Made by a program: the position numbers and the translations under genes | In this document: one piece after another, positions 54,416-62,175 of the stretch | Layout of the letters: the number at the start of each line of letters is the position of its first letter | How positions within the stretch are numbered: position 1 is the stretch's first letter | The notes under the pieces: model-generated | Databases searched by the model: none | The model's input: only the letters and a program-made list of their open reading frames with translations | Told to the model about the DNA's origin: nothing | From: Dechloromonas denitrificans | GTDB lineage: Bacteria > Pseudomonadota > Gammaproteobacteria > Burkholderiales > Rhodocyclaceae | Length of the DNA stretch: 64,000 nucleotides | Assembly: GCF_001551835.1 (NCBI RefSeq) | Contig: NZ_LODL01000035.1 | Coordinates: 302,610 to 366,609 of the forward strand | Direction: 5' to 3'

Positions 54416-55219
54416 ATGAATCGCCCACTGCTCACCCAGGCCAGCCGGCCGCTGACTTTCGAGATCGATGCCGTCAATGAACGCGGCGAGATCGTGCCGA
54501 CCGCCATCGCCGGCGAACACCCGTTGACGCTGTACGTCGACAAGCAGGAAATCGTCACCCTGATGACGCTCGGCGCCGCCCCCGAGGCACTCGCCCTCGG
54601 CTACCTGCGCAACCAGCGCCTGCTCGGCAGCCTGGCCGAAATCGCCGCCGTGCAGGTCGACTGGGACGTCGATGCCGTTGCCGTCACCACCACGCACGGC
54701 CGCGGCATCGAAGCCTGCCGCATCGAGAAGCGCACGGTGACCACGGGGTGCGGCCAGGGTACGGTGTTCGGTGACCTGATGGCGGAGATCGACGACATCC
54801 GCCTGCCCGGCGATGCCGTACTGTCCGAAGCGACCCTGTACGGGCTGCTCGAAGCGGTGCGCCACCACGAATCGATCTACAAGCAGGCCGGCGCCGTGCA
54901 TGGCTGCGCCCTGGCCCGGGGCAGCGAGATCCTGATGTTCGTCGAGGACGTCGGCCGCCACAACGCGGTCGATGCGATTGCCGGCAAGATGTGGCTGGAT
55001 GGCCTCGACGGCGGCGACAAGATCTTCTACACAACCGGCCGGCTGACCTCGGAAATGGTCATCAAGACGGCGCAGATGGGCATCCCCTGCCTCGTCTCGC
55101 GCTCCGGCCTGACCCAGATGGGCTGGGAAATCGCCCGCAAGCTCGGCATGACGATGATCGGCCGGGCCCAGGGCAAGCACTACCTTCTATTCACCGGCGA
55201 GGAGCGTTTTACGCGATGA
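54416..55219 (+). CDS. fdhD: Formate dehydrogenase sulfurtransferase FdhD
   Basis: 267 residues. FdhD passes sulfur from a cysteine desulfurase to the bis-MGD cofactor of FDH. Motifs VEDVGRHNAVDA, TTGRLTSEMVIKTAQMGIP and SRSGLTQMG are conserved. The loop that has CxxC in E. coli reads TTGCGQGT here, with only the first Cys, which is the essential one in E. coli studies. Its stop overlaps mobA (ATGA). Confidence 0.93.
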   Translation: MNRPLLTQASRPLTFEIDAVNERGEIVPTAIAGEHPLTLYVDKQEIVTLMTLGAAPEALALGYLRNQRLLGSLAEIAAVQVDWDVDAVAVTTTHGRGIEACRIEKRTVTTGCGQGTVFGDLMAEIDDIRLPGDAVLSEATLYGLLEAVRHHESIYKQAGAVHGCALARGSEILMFVEDVGRHNAVDAIAGKMWLDGLDGGDKIFYTTGRLTSEMVIKTAQMGIPCLVSRSGLTQMGWEIARKLGMTMIGRAQGKHYLLFTGEERFTR

Positions 55220-55818
55220 GCGACAAGATTACGGGCGTCATTCTGGCCGGCGGCCTGGGCCGGCGCATGGGCGGCATCGACAAGGGCCTGCAGGAACTGC
55301 GCGGCCAGCCGATGGTGCATTGGGTCGTCGAGCGGCTGACGCCGCAGGTCGATGAACTGCTGATTAACGCCAACCAGAACGCCGAGCGTTACGCCGCTTT
55401 CGGCCACCCCGTCGTACCCGACCAGATTCCCGATTTTGCCGGTCCGCTGGCCGGGCTGCATGCTGCGCTGTCGGCGGCGACCCATCCGCTGGTCGCCACC
55501 GCCCCCTGCGACTCGCCCTTCCTGCCGGCCGATCTGGTTTCCCGCCTGTTGGCGGCGTTGACCGCAGCCCATGCCGATCTCGCCGTCGCCCGCACCTTCG
55601 AGCAGCCGCACCCGGTGTTCTGCCTGTGCAAGCGCGAGGTGCTACCCCATCTGACCGAATTTCTCGCCGGCGGCGGCCGCAAGATCGACCGCTGGTATTC
55701 GACGCTGAACATTGTCGAAGTTGCCTTCGACGATGAGGCCGCAGCCTTCGAAAATATCAATACGCGGGAAGAGCTTTCTCGCTTCGACCAGGCGCCGGGC
55801 TCAGTCCCATTGCCTTGA
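55216..55818 (+). CDS. mobA: Molybdenum cofactor guanylyltransferase MobA
   Basis: 200 residues: GVILAGGLGRRMGGIDKGL (GTP-binding), PDFAGPLAGLHAAL, APCDSPFLP and GGRKIDRWYSTL. MobA makes (bis-)MGD from Mo-molybdopterin. Starts within the fdhD stop codon. Its last 62 bases overlap mobB on the other strand. Confidence 0.93.
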   Translation: MSDKITGVILAGGLGRRMGGIDKGLQELRGQPMVHWVVERLTPQVDELLINANQNAERYAAFGHPVVPDQIPDFAGPLAGLHAALSAATHPLVATAPCDSPFLPADLVSRLLAALTAAHADLAVARTFEQPHPVFCLCKREVLPHLTEFLAGGGRKIDRWYSTLNIVEVAFDDEAAAFENINTREELSRFDQAPGSVPLP

Positions 55819-56290
55819 CGATGAAGTCGGCGACCTGCGCCGGCTGATTCAGGTCGAGTTGCGGCAGACCGGTAGCAACCGCCTGGTCGCTGGCCACCGC
55901 GATGATGTGCGGGTCGTTCGGGAAGAGCTGCGGCTTGTCGATCGCCGCCCGCCAGATTTCGATTTTCGGAATCGGCTCGTGCTTGAAGCCTTCGACCAGC
56001 ACCAGGTCGCACGGCGACAACTGGGCCAGCGCTTCTTCCAGCTTCAGTTCCGGCCGGCCACGCAACTCGTGCATCACCGCCCAGCGATTGGCGGAGGTGA
56101 CCAGCACCTCGCGACAACCGGCGTGGCGATGTCGCCACGAATCCTTGCCCGGATAGTCGATATCGAATTCATGGTGGGCGTGCTTGACCAGCGAAACCAC
56201 CAGCCCGCGCGCTTCGAGCAGACCGATGACCTGCTCGACCAGCGTTGTCTTGCCGCTGCCGGACCAGCCGGCGATACCTATGACCTTCAT
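55757..56290 (-). CDS. mobB: Molybdopterin-guanine dinucleotide biosynthesis adapter MobB
   Basis: 177 residues, P-loop GWSGSGKTTLVEQ, LVKHAHHEFDIDYPGKDSWRHRHAG and LVLVEGFKHEPIPKIEIWR are MobB hallmarks. It binds GTP and interacts with MobA and MoeA. The gene converges on mobA with 62 overlapping bases, which is unusual for cofactor genes. Confidence 0.92.
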   Translation of the reverse strand: MKVIGIAGWSGSGKTTLVEQVIGLLEARGLVVSLVKHAHHEFDIDYPGKDSWRHRHAGCREVLVTSANRWAVMHELRGRPELKLEEALAQLSPCDLVLVEGFKHEPIPKIEIWRAAIDKPQLFPNDPHIIAVASDQAVATGLPQLDLNQPAQVADFIVKAMGLSPAPGRSEKALPAY

Positions 56291-56459
56291 GCCGTGTTGT
56301 CTTGAGGGGGGCGAAAAATGGCGGCCATTATCCCCATTTGGCGCGTTTACGGCGCAATTTTTGTATCCCTAACCTGTGGAAAACCCGTATTGCGCCGCAT
56401 CAATTCCTGCCTAAACTGCGCGTGCACGATTACAAAACAGACATAAAAGGTTAACAGCA

Positions 56460-56642
56460 ATGAACGTCAAAGTTCACTACCGCATCACTCAGGATCGGGC
56501 CGGCCTCCCGCAGGACTTTGCCGGCGCCCGGCGCTTCGTCGCAACCGAGGACCAGGCCATCGAAGACTTGGCCAAATCCCAGCTGGCCGCGGATTACCAG
56601 ATCCCGACCAGCGCCGTCGTGATCTGCAGCATCGAGCACTAA
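56460..56642 (+). CDS. Small conserved-looking protein, function unknown
   Basis: 60 residues: MNVKVHYRITQDRAGLPQDF and a C-terminal half EDQAIEDLAKSQLAADYQIP. A short beta strand followed by an amphipathic helix is likely. AAAGG lies ten bases upstream and CATAAA may be a -10. It converges on the unknown gene after the MoaD-like protein with a four-base overlap. No family recognised. Confidence 0.5.
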   Translation: MNVKVHYRITQDRAGLPQDFAGARRFVATEDQAIEDLAKSQLAADYQIPTSAVVICSIEH

Positions 56643-56944
56643 CCGCCACCGCGCAGGGTCGCCCGGTCGACCCGCGCCAGCAGTTTTTCCGCCCCGTCCC
56701 GGCTGCCGTCGCGGACGCTGATTTCGACGCGCAGCAACGGTAGTTGCAGTGCACCAATGCACACTCCATTTTCGCTGCGCAAGGCGAAATGTAGTTGCGC
56801 GCCGTCGGCAGCCAGCAGCAAGCCGCTGTCGTCCACCGTCACCCCCTCGGCAAAGGCCTGCCGCAAGGCCCGTTCAAACTCGGCCGGGGTACTGTTCATC
56901 AGGCGGACCGGCTGGCCGCTCCACGGCAAAGCACCATCAGCCAC
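56639..56944 (-). CDS. Unknown protein at the end of the aor operon
   Basis: About 101 residues if it starts at GTG 56944 (overlapping the MoaD-like stop), or 87 from ATG 56902. Contains TPAEFERALRQAFAEGVTVD, LLLAADGAQLHFALR and LPLLRVEISVRDG: an alpha-beta pattern with no recognised motif. Coupled position implies a role in AOR maturation or cofactor supply. Confidence 0.55.
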   Translation of the reverse strand: MADGALPWSGQPVRLMNSTPAEFERALRQAFAEGVTVDDSGLLLAADGAQLHFALRSENGVCIGALQLPLLRVEISVRDGSRDGAEKLLARVDRATLRGGG

Positions 56945-57188
56945 CGGCAATCGGCGGCCAGACGGCGAGCGTGTCGCCGTCCTTGAGGCAAGCAGTCGCC
57001 CGCTCCCCGGGCGGCACGAACACCCCATTCAGCAAGACCAGATGGGTCAGCTTGGCGGGCAGCGAAAAGGGCGCCAGCACGGCGTCGACCGCAGCACTCT
57101 CCGCCACCTCGACTTCCAGCCGGTTGTTCCGGGTGCCGGCCGGCAGATAGTCGGCGAGCGTCGCGTAGAGTTTGACGGTAACCCGCAT
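56937..57188 (-). CDS. MoaD/ThiS-like sulfur carrier of the aor operon
   Basis: 83 residues, ubiquitin-like fold: MRVTVKLYATLADYLPAG, PAKLTHLVLLNGVFVPPGE, DGDTLAVWPPIAGG. The C-terminal Gly-Gly is the adenylation and thiocarboxylation site of MoaD proteins. As a gene of the AOR operon it may supply dithiolene sulfur for tungstopterin. Starts five bases after the FAD-subunit gene. Confidence 0.85.
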   Translation of the reverse strand: MRVTVKLYATLADYLPAGTRNNRLEVEVAESAAVDAVLAPFSLPAKLTHLVLLNGVFVPPGERATACLKDGDTLAVWPPIAGG

Positions 57189-57192
57189 CGCC

Positions 57193-58440
57193 TCAGCTGT
57201 TCGGCCGCTGGCAGGCGATATAGGCCTCGGCGAAACGCGTCGGCGTCTGCAGCAGAGTTTGCTTCCAGGCACCCAGACGGGTCTTGCCCTGGATCAGCCC
57301 ACGCAGCGCGCCGACATGCTCGGTCAGACCGACCGCCGTCGCCCCGACCAGGATGTCGTCATCGAACTGCAGGCTGATATAGCGCCCGTTCGCCTCGTCG
57401 GCCCGCTCGACCCCCTCGCCACCGGGCACGCCCTGCCACTCGCCGAAGGATGAGGAAATCATGCCCAGCGAATCGAGCACGTTGATCGCCAGCACCCCTT
57501 TCATCCGGGCTGGCTGCCCGGCCATGTTGAGCGCCGCGACCCGGGCCTGGTCGGCCGCATTGGGCTGGATCGCCGCGACCAGATGGCGCCCCGAAAAAAG
57601 GTCGGGCGCCTCGGCGACATCGCCCGCCGCATAGATGCCGGGCACCGAGGTCTGCATCGCGTCATCGACCAGGATGCCCTTGGCGACATGCACCGTCGTG
57701 CCTTCGAGAAAACTGACATTGGGCGCCACCCCGGCGGCGACGATCAGCAGATCGCAGGCCAGGCTTTCGCCGGTGGTCAGGGTCACGCTGAGCGGAGCCG
57801 TCTGGCCGGGCTCGATGCGCTCGACACCGGCCTTGGTGACAACCCGCACGCCCTGCTTCTCGACCCAGCGCCGGATCATGCCGCCGGCCTCCGGCGTCAT
57901 CATGCGCGGCACCATGCGGTCGCCCATTTCGACGACGCTCAGCTCGACGCCGCGTTTGACCAAGGCTTCCATGATGATGCAGCCGATGAAGCCCGCCCCC
58001 AGTTGCACGACGCGCGAGCCGGGTTTGGCCAGCGCGGCGATGGCGCGGGCGTCATCGAGCGTCCAGCAGGTTTGCACTTCCGGCAGGTCGATGCCGGGGA
58101 TCGGCGGCCGCACCGGGTGCGAACCGGTGGCGATCAGCAGCCGGTCATAGCTTTCGAAATGGCCGTCGGCGAACAAAACACTCTGTTTTTCGGTGTTGAC
58201 CGCCACTGCCCTGCCCTGCAACTGCCGAATGCCCAGCCCGCTGAAATGATCGGGCGCCTTGCGCAGGTAGGTGCCGCTTTCATCGATATTGTTTTCGAGC
58301 AGGTAAGGAATCGCCATCCGCGAATAGGGTGGCGCCGCCTCGTTGCCGACCAGCAGGATGTCGTCGGCCGGTGCCGCCCGGCGCAGGGTTTCGGCGGCGA
58401 CGACGCCGGCCGGGCCGTTCCCGAGAATGATGTGTTTCAT
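57193..58440 (-). CDS. aorC: AOR FAD/NAD-linked oxidoreductase subunit
   Basis: 415 residues. Two Rossmann motifs, IILGNGPAGVVAAETLRR (FAD) and VVQLGAGFIGCIIMEAL (NAD(P)), plus TSVPGIYAAGDVAEA near residue 290 (second FAD site). In three-subunit bacterial AORs this protein links the ferredoxin subunit to NAD+. ATG 58440 chosen; 68 bases after the tungsten subunit. Confidence 0.88.
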   Translation of the reverse strand: MKHIILGNGPAGVVAAETLRRAAPADDILLVGNEAAPPYSRMAIPYLLENNIDESGTYLRKAPDHFSGLGIRQLQGRAVAVNTEKQSVLFADGHFESYDRLLIATGSHPVRPPIPGIDLPEVQTCWTLDDARAIAALAKPGSRVVQLGAGFIGCIIMEALVKRGVELSVVEMGDRMVPRMMTPEAGGMIRRWVEKQGVRVVTKAGVERIEPGQTAPLSVTLTTGESLACDLLIVAAGVAPNVSFLEGTTVHVAKGILVDDAMQTSVPGIYAAGDVAEAPDLFSGRHLVAAIQPNAADQARVAALNMAGQPARMKGVLAINVLDSLGMISSSFGEWQGVPGGEGVERADEANGRYISLQFDDDILVGATAVGLTEHVGALRGLIQGKTRLGAWKQTLLQTPTRFAEAYIACQRPNS

Positions 58441-58508
58441 GCCTTGCCTCTCCGAAGGGGAAAGAAAACGGGGCGGCAATCAGCGCCACCCCGTCCGCAT
58501 CTACCGGG

Positions 58509-60356
58509 CTAGAGCCCGAGACGTTGCAGCGTCGCCTGTTCGGGCACGCCGGCACTGTCCCAGCCGCGCACCTTGTAGTACTCCGGCTTCATCTTGTCGA
58601 GGCCATTGACCAGCCCCTTGGCCGGCCCGGTCTTGGCTGGTTCGGTCTTCAGGCGCGGCGGCAGGTCGTCATCCTTCGCGCTCAGACCGGCCGCCAGGTT
58701 GAACTGGCGTTCCATGTTCCAGATTCGTTCGCCGACCAGATTCAGCTTGTCCATCGACCAGTCGCCCTCGCAGGCCGCCTGCAACTGCGGCTGCACGTCG
58801 GCCAGGGTCCAGGCAAAGCTGGTGAAGACGCAGATACCGGCCGAATCAAAGATCCCGGTCGCATCCTGGAAGGCCTTGACCAACTCCGGCTTGCCGTCGG
58901 TGGTCAGCGGATCGGTCTTGACCGGGATGCCGAGCACTTCGGAAGCCACCGTGTAACCGCGCAAATGGCAGGCGCCGCGGTTCGACGTGGCGTAGGCCAG
59001 CCCCATGCCCTGAATGCCGCGCGAGTCGTAGGCCGGAAATTCCTGGCCCTTGACGCTCATCGACAGCTCCGGATGACCGTACTTGGCACACAGCCGGGCG
59101 CTGCCCAGACCGAGTTCCTTGCCGAAGCCTTTACCATGGGCCGTCATCTCGACTAGCTGGCAGAGGGCTTCGGCCGAACCGAAGGGTGCGTCAAGGCCAA
59201 TCTGCTCTTTGGAGAGAATCCCGGTTTCATACATTTCCATCGCCGCGCCAACCGTCGCCCCGAAGGAGATCGGGTCCATGCCGTGCTCGTTGCACAGCAG
59301 GTTGGCGTACTGCAGCGCCTCCAGGTCGCCCACCCCATTGGCAGCGCCGAGCGCCCAGGCCGCTTCGTACTCGAGGCCGCCGGAAGCTCCCCAGTATTTC
59401 GGGCTGTTCTTGACGCTGAAATGCGTTTCGTCGATTTTCGAGATGCGGCCGCAGGCGATGGTGCAGCCGAAGCAGGCGGCATTGGTCACCAGCTGCGCCT
59501 TGCCGTCGCTCGGCCGCTTTTCGTGCATCGCCTCGGCCGAAATCTTGCCGGCTTCCTCGAACTGCACGTCGCGGTGGTTGCGCGTCGGCAACGCACCCAT
59601 TTCGTTGATGACATTCATCAGCACTTGCGTCCCGTACTTGGGCAGGCCCTGACCGGTTACCGCGTTGTCAGCCAGCACTTTCTTGGCGGCATTGGTCGCG
59701 GCGAGGAAGGCCGGGAAATCCTTGATCCCCGACACCCCTTTCGTGCCACGGATCGCCACCGCCTTCAGGTTCTTCGAGCCCATCACGGCACCGACCCCGG
59801 AACGGCCGGCGGCCCGGTGCAGGTCATTGACGATGCAGGCGAACATCACCTGGTTTTCACCCGCCCCGCCAATCGACGAGACGCGGATCAGCGGGTCCTG
59901 GTGCAGGCGCTTGATCGTTTCCTCGGTTTCCCAGCAGGTCTTGCCCCACAGGTGACCGGCATCGCGCAACTCGGCCTTGTCGTTCTCGACATAGAGGTAA
60001 ACCGGCTTCGGCGACTTGCCTTCGAAAATGATCATGTCCCAGCCGGCAAATTTCATCTCGGCCCCGAAAAAGCCGCCGGAATTCGAGCAGGCGATGGCGT
60101 TGGTCAACGCCCCTTTGGTGACCACCGTGTAGCGGCCGCCGGTCGAGGCCATCGTCCCGGTCAGCGGGCCGGTGGCCATGATCATCTTGTTGTCCGGCGA
60201 CAGTGGATCGACCTTGGGGTCGATTTCCGAGATCAGGTATTTCGAAGCCAGGCCGCGCGAGCCGAGGTAGTCATTGGCCCAGGCCATGTTCAGCTGCTCG
60301 GGGGTGCAGGTGCCGGCGCTCAGGTTCACGCGCAGGACTTTACGGTTCCATCCCAT
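58509..60356 (-). CDS. aorB: Tungsten-containing aldehyde:ferredoxin oxidoreductase, large subunit
   Basis: 615 residues. N-terminal GWNRKVLRVNLSAGT, STGGRYTVVTKGALT and GRSGVGAVMGSKNLKAVAIRG match AOR tungstopterin-binding domains. Iron-sulfur ligands include Cys295, Cys298 and Cys302 (CFGCTIAC) and a later Cys in DSAGICVFTSF. The enzyme oxidises aldehydes to acids, with low-potential electrons going to AorA and AorC. Preceded by GGAGGAGAG. Confidence 0.93.
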   Translation of the reverse strand: MGWNRKVLRVNLSAGTCTPEQLNMAWANDYLGSRGLASKYLISEIDPKVDPLSPDNKMIMATGPLTGTMASTGGRYTVVTKGALTNAIACSNSGGFFGAEMKFAGWDMIIFEGKSPKPVYLYVENDKAELRDAGHLWGKTCWETEETIKRLHQDPLIRVSSIGGAGENQVMFACIVNDLHRAAGRSGVGAVMGSKNLKAVAIRGTKGVSGIKDFPAFLAATNAAKKVLADNAVTGQGLPKYGTQVLMNVINEMGALPTRNHRDVQFEEAGKISAEAMHEKRPSDGKAQLVTNAACFGCTIACGRISKIDETHFSVKNSPKYWGASGGLEYEAAWALGAANGVGDLEALQYANLLCNEHGMDPISFGATVGAAMEMYETGILSKEQIGLDAPFGSAEALCQLVEMTAHGKGFGKELGLGSARLCAKYGHPELSMSVKGQEFPAYDSRGIQGMGLAYATSNRGACHLRGYTVASEVLGIPVKTDPLTTDGKPELVKAFQDATGIFDSAGICVFTSFAWTLADVQPQLQAACEGDWSMDKLNLVGERIWNMERQFNLAAGLSAKDDDLPPRLKTEPAKTGPAKGLVNGLDKMKPEYYKVRGWDSAGVPEQATLQRLGL

Positions 60357-60368
60357 GATCTCTCCTCC

Positions 60369-60845
60369 TCAAGCCGCAACGGCAGCCGTATTGGCCTTGG
60401 CGGCCCAGGCCCGCATGCGGTTCAGACCGGTCCAGTCGGCGTCGACATAGGTAATCGCCGCGGTCGGACAGGCCTCGGCGCATTTCGGACTGCCGCCGCA
60501 GAGGTCGCACTTCTGGACCTTGCCGACATCGGCCATGTAATTGACCGTGCCGAAAGGACAGGCGATGGTGCACACCTTGCAGCCGACGCAGATCGCCTCC
60601 TTGACGACCTTGGCCCCGGTCGCCGCATCGAGGACGATGGCATCGACCGGACAGGCATTCATGCACCAGGCATCGGCGCACTGGGTACAGGTATAAGGCA
60701 CCTTGCGGCCTTCGTGCTCGAAATCGAAAACCTTGATGCGGGACTTGGAAGGATTGATGGCACCGGTATGTTCGTAGGAACAGGCCATCTCGCACTGCAG
60801 GCATCCGGTACATTTGGCCGGATCGATGTGAAGCGACTTTTGCAT
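60369..60845 (-). CDS. aorA: AOR ferredoxin-like subunit with four [4Fe-4S] clusters
   Basis: 158 residues and 16 cluster cysteines in four groups (CTGCLQCEMAC, CTQCADAWCMNACP, CVGCKVCTIACP, CDLCGGSPKCAEACP). Similar to HycB/AorA electron-transfer subunits. ATG 60845 has a strong GGAGGAG. First gene of the aor operon, divergent from the candidate sRNA and cytochrome gene. Confidence 0.92.
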   Translation of the reverse strand: MQKSLHIDPAKCTGCLQCEMACSYEHTGAINPSKSRIKVFDFEHEGRKVPYTCTQCADAWCMNACPVDAIVLDAATGAKVVKEAICVGCKVCTIACPFGTVNYMADVGKVQKCDLCGGSPKCAEACPTAAITYVDADWTGLNRMRAWAAKANTAAVAA

Positions 60846-60924
60846 GGTGTCTCCTCCATGAATTGTGGGGTGTCGCATACGGATTGCGCTGGCTGGCAGC
60901 GCATCGGTTCATAATGGAACAAAG

Positions 60925-61093
60925 CTGCGCTGAAGTCATGTTGCAGCGCAGCAGCAACAATCCGTTACACAAGGGGACGAAAGGACGACAGACCCGGGAG
61001 CAGCGGCAACATACACTTCAGTTGTGCATTGAACCCTCCTCTCGAAATCCCCCCTTTCGAGAATTTACCCCCGCCGCTGGCGGGGTTTTTTTT
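60925..61093 (+). ncRNA. Candidate small RNA between aorA and the cytochrome gene
   Basis: Three successive stem-loops: CTGCGCTG/CAGCGCAG (60925-60951), CTCGAAA/TTTCGAG with a C-rich loop (61041-61061) and the terminator CCCCGCC-GCT-GGCGGGG plus eight T (61069-61093). No gene on this strand ends here, so the terminator needs another transcript. Unpaired C-rich segments (CCCTCCTC, CCCCCC) suit binding to Shine-Dalgarno regions. The promoter is weak by eye (CATAAT at 60910-60915). This candidate occupies most of the 315-base gap 60846-61160. Confidence 0.45.
61069..61093 (+). terminator. Rho-independent terminator with no annotated upstream gene
   Basis: Seven-base GC stem (CCCCGCC/GGCGGGG) with three-base loop, then TTTTTTTT. 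It lies upstream of the cytochrome promoter on the same strand. Confidence 0.85.
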
Positions 61094-61117
61094 GCCCGCT
61101 CGCCAAGCGCAAGCCGT

Positions 61118-61123
61118 TATAAT
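61118..61123 (+). promoter_or_regulatory. -10 element of the cytochrome gene
   Basis: Perfect TATAAT, 37 bases before the ATG at 61161. The best -35 (TTGCCC at 61092) is 20 bases away, so the match is imperfect. Confidence 0.5.
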
Positions 61124-61160
61124 TGCGCACTTTTATTTTTTGCGCATTGAGGTATTGAGC

Positions 61161-61610
61161 ATGGCCGAGCAACATTCTTCCAAGAGCATCATGTGGGCAG
61201 TGATCATCGTTGCCATCGCCCTGATCGCTATCGTCTTTCCGCTGACCGTCAAGAAATCCACCTCCGCTGCCGATGCAGCCGGCGGTAACGACGAGGCCGA
61301 TGTCCGCATTCAGCCGGTTGCCAAGTTCGAACTGGCTAAGGCCGCCGCCCCGGCCGCTGGCGGCGCCCCGAAGGATGGCCCGACCGTCTTCAATTCCGTC
61401 TGTGGCGCCTGCCACAACAGCGGCGCCGCCGGTGCGCCGAAGGCTGGCGACAAGGCCGCCTGGGCACCGCGCCTCGCCCAGGGCAAGGATGCACTGTACA
61501 AGAGCGCGCTCGCTGGCAAGGGCGCCATGCCGCCGAAGGGTGGCGCCGCCGATCTGTCCGACGGCGAAATCAAAGCTGCCGTCGACCACCTGCTCGGCCT
61601 GGCCAAGTAA
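61161..61610 (+). CDS. Membrane-anchored cytochrome c (c5-like)
   Basis: 149 residues: one N-terminal transmembrane anchor (about 11-31), a spacer, and a single heme c domain with CGACH (CxxCH) and the Met axial ligand in KGAMPPKGG. Fits small class I cytochromes c5 that shuttle electrons in the periplasm. GAGG precedes the ATG at 61161. Followed by a strong terminator. Confidence 0.88.
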   Translation: MAEQHSSKSIMWAVIIVAIALIAIVFPLTVKKSTSAADAAGGNDEADVRIQPVAKFELAKAAAPAAGGAPKDGPTVFNSVCGACHNSGAAGAPKAGDKAAWAPRLAQGKDALYKSALAGKGAMPPKGGAADLSDGEIKAAVDHLLGLAK

Positions 61611-61620
61611 GCGCGTCAGA

Positions 61621-61665
61621 CAAAAGCAAAAACGGGGAGGCTACGGCCTCCCCGTTTTGCTTTTG
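61621..61665. terminator. Bidirectional terminator after the cytochrome gene
   Basis: CAAAAGCAAAA-ACGGGGAGGC pairs with GCCTCCCCGTTTTGCTTTTG around TAC; it can serve both the cytochrome and the convergent Ala/Lys-rich gene. Confidence 0.92.
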
Positions 61666-61747
61666 AGGCAGTAAAAAAGGCGCCTCGTGGGCGCCTTCGG
61701 TCAGCCGGGCTTTTGGAGGGCCTGCGCCGACCTGGCGGGGATTCCCC

Positions 61748-62041
61748 TTATTTCTTGGCCGGCTCGACCGCGGCCGTGGCGTCCGCTTTCGGCACGGCCT
61801 TCTCGGCACTCTTCTTCGCCGGCTTGGCCTTCTTCTCGACCGGGGCTGCGGCGGGGGTTGCGGCAGGCTTGGCGGCCTCGGCCTTGACGGCGCCTTCAGC
61901 CATCTTCGGAGCTTCCGCCTTGGCGCTGGCGGCAACCGGCGCAGTAGCCGCCTTGACGTCGGTGGTGGCCGGTTTGACATCGGCAGCGTGAGCAATACCG
62001 AAAGCGGCGGCGAAAGCGAGAGCGATGAGTTGTTTGGTCAT
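61748..62041 (-). CDS. Exported Ala/Lys-rich protein, unknown function
   Basis: 97 residues: signal peptide (cleavage after HA-A, about 20), then a low-complexity sequence of Ala, Lys, Pro and Glu without domain. It resembles the exported tail protein at 45500 in style. Could be a periplasmic spacer; no family recognised. Confidence 0.6.
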   Translation of the reverse strand: MTKQLIALAFAAAFGIAHAADVKPATTDVKAATAPVAASAKAEAPKMAEGAVKAEAAKPAATPAAAPVEKKAKPAKKSAEKAVPKADATAAVEPAKK

Positions 62042-62175
62042 TTTGAATCTCCTGAGTTATTCGGTTTTTGATCCGGCTTTGCGAAATTGCGCTGCCTTGT
62101 GTCGAATAACGCAGGCGATGACCGCGCCGATGTCATAAGGACGGTAACCCGCTGTAACGCGGTGTGACCGAGCGG

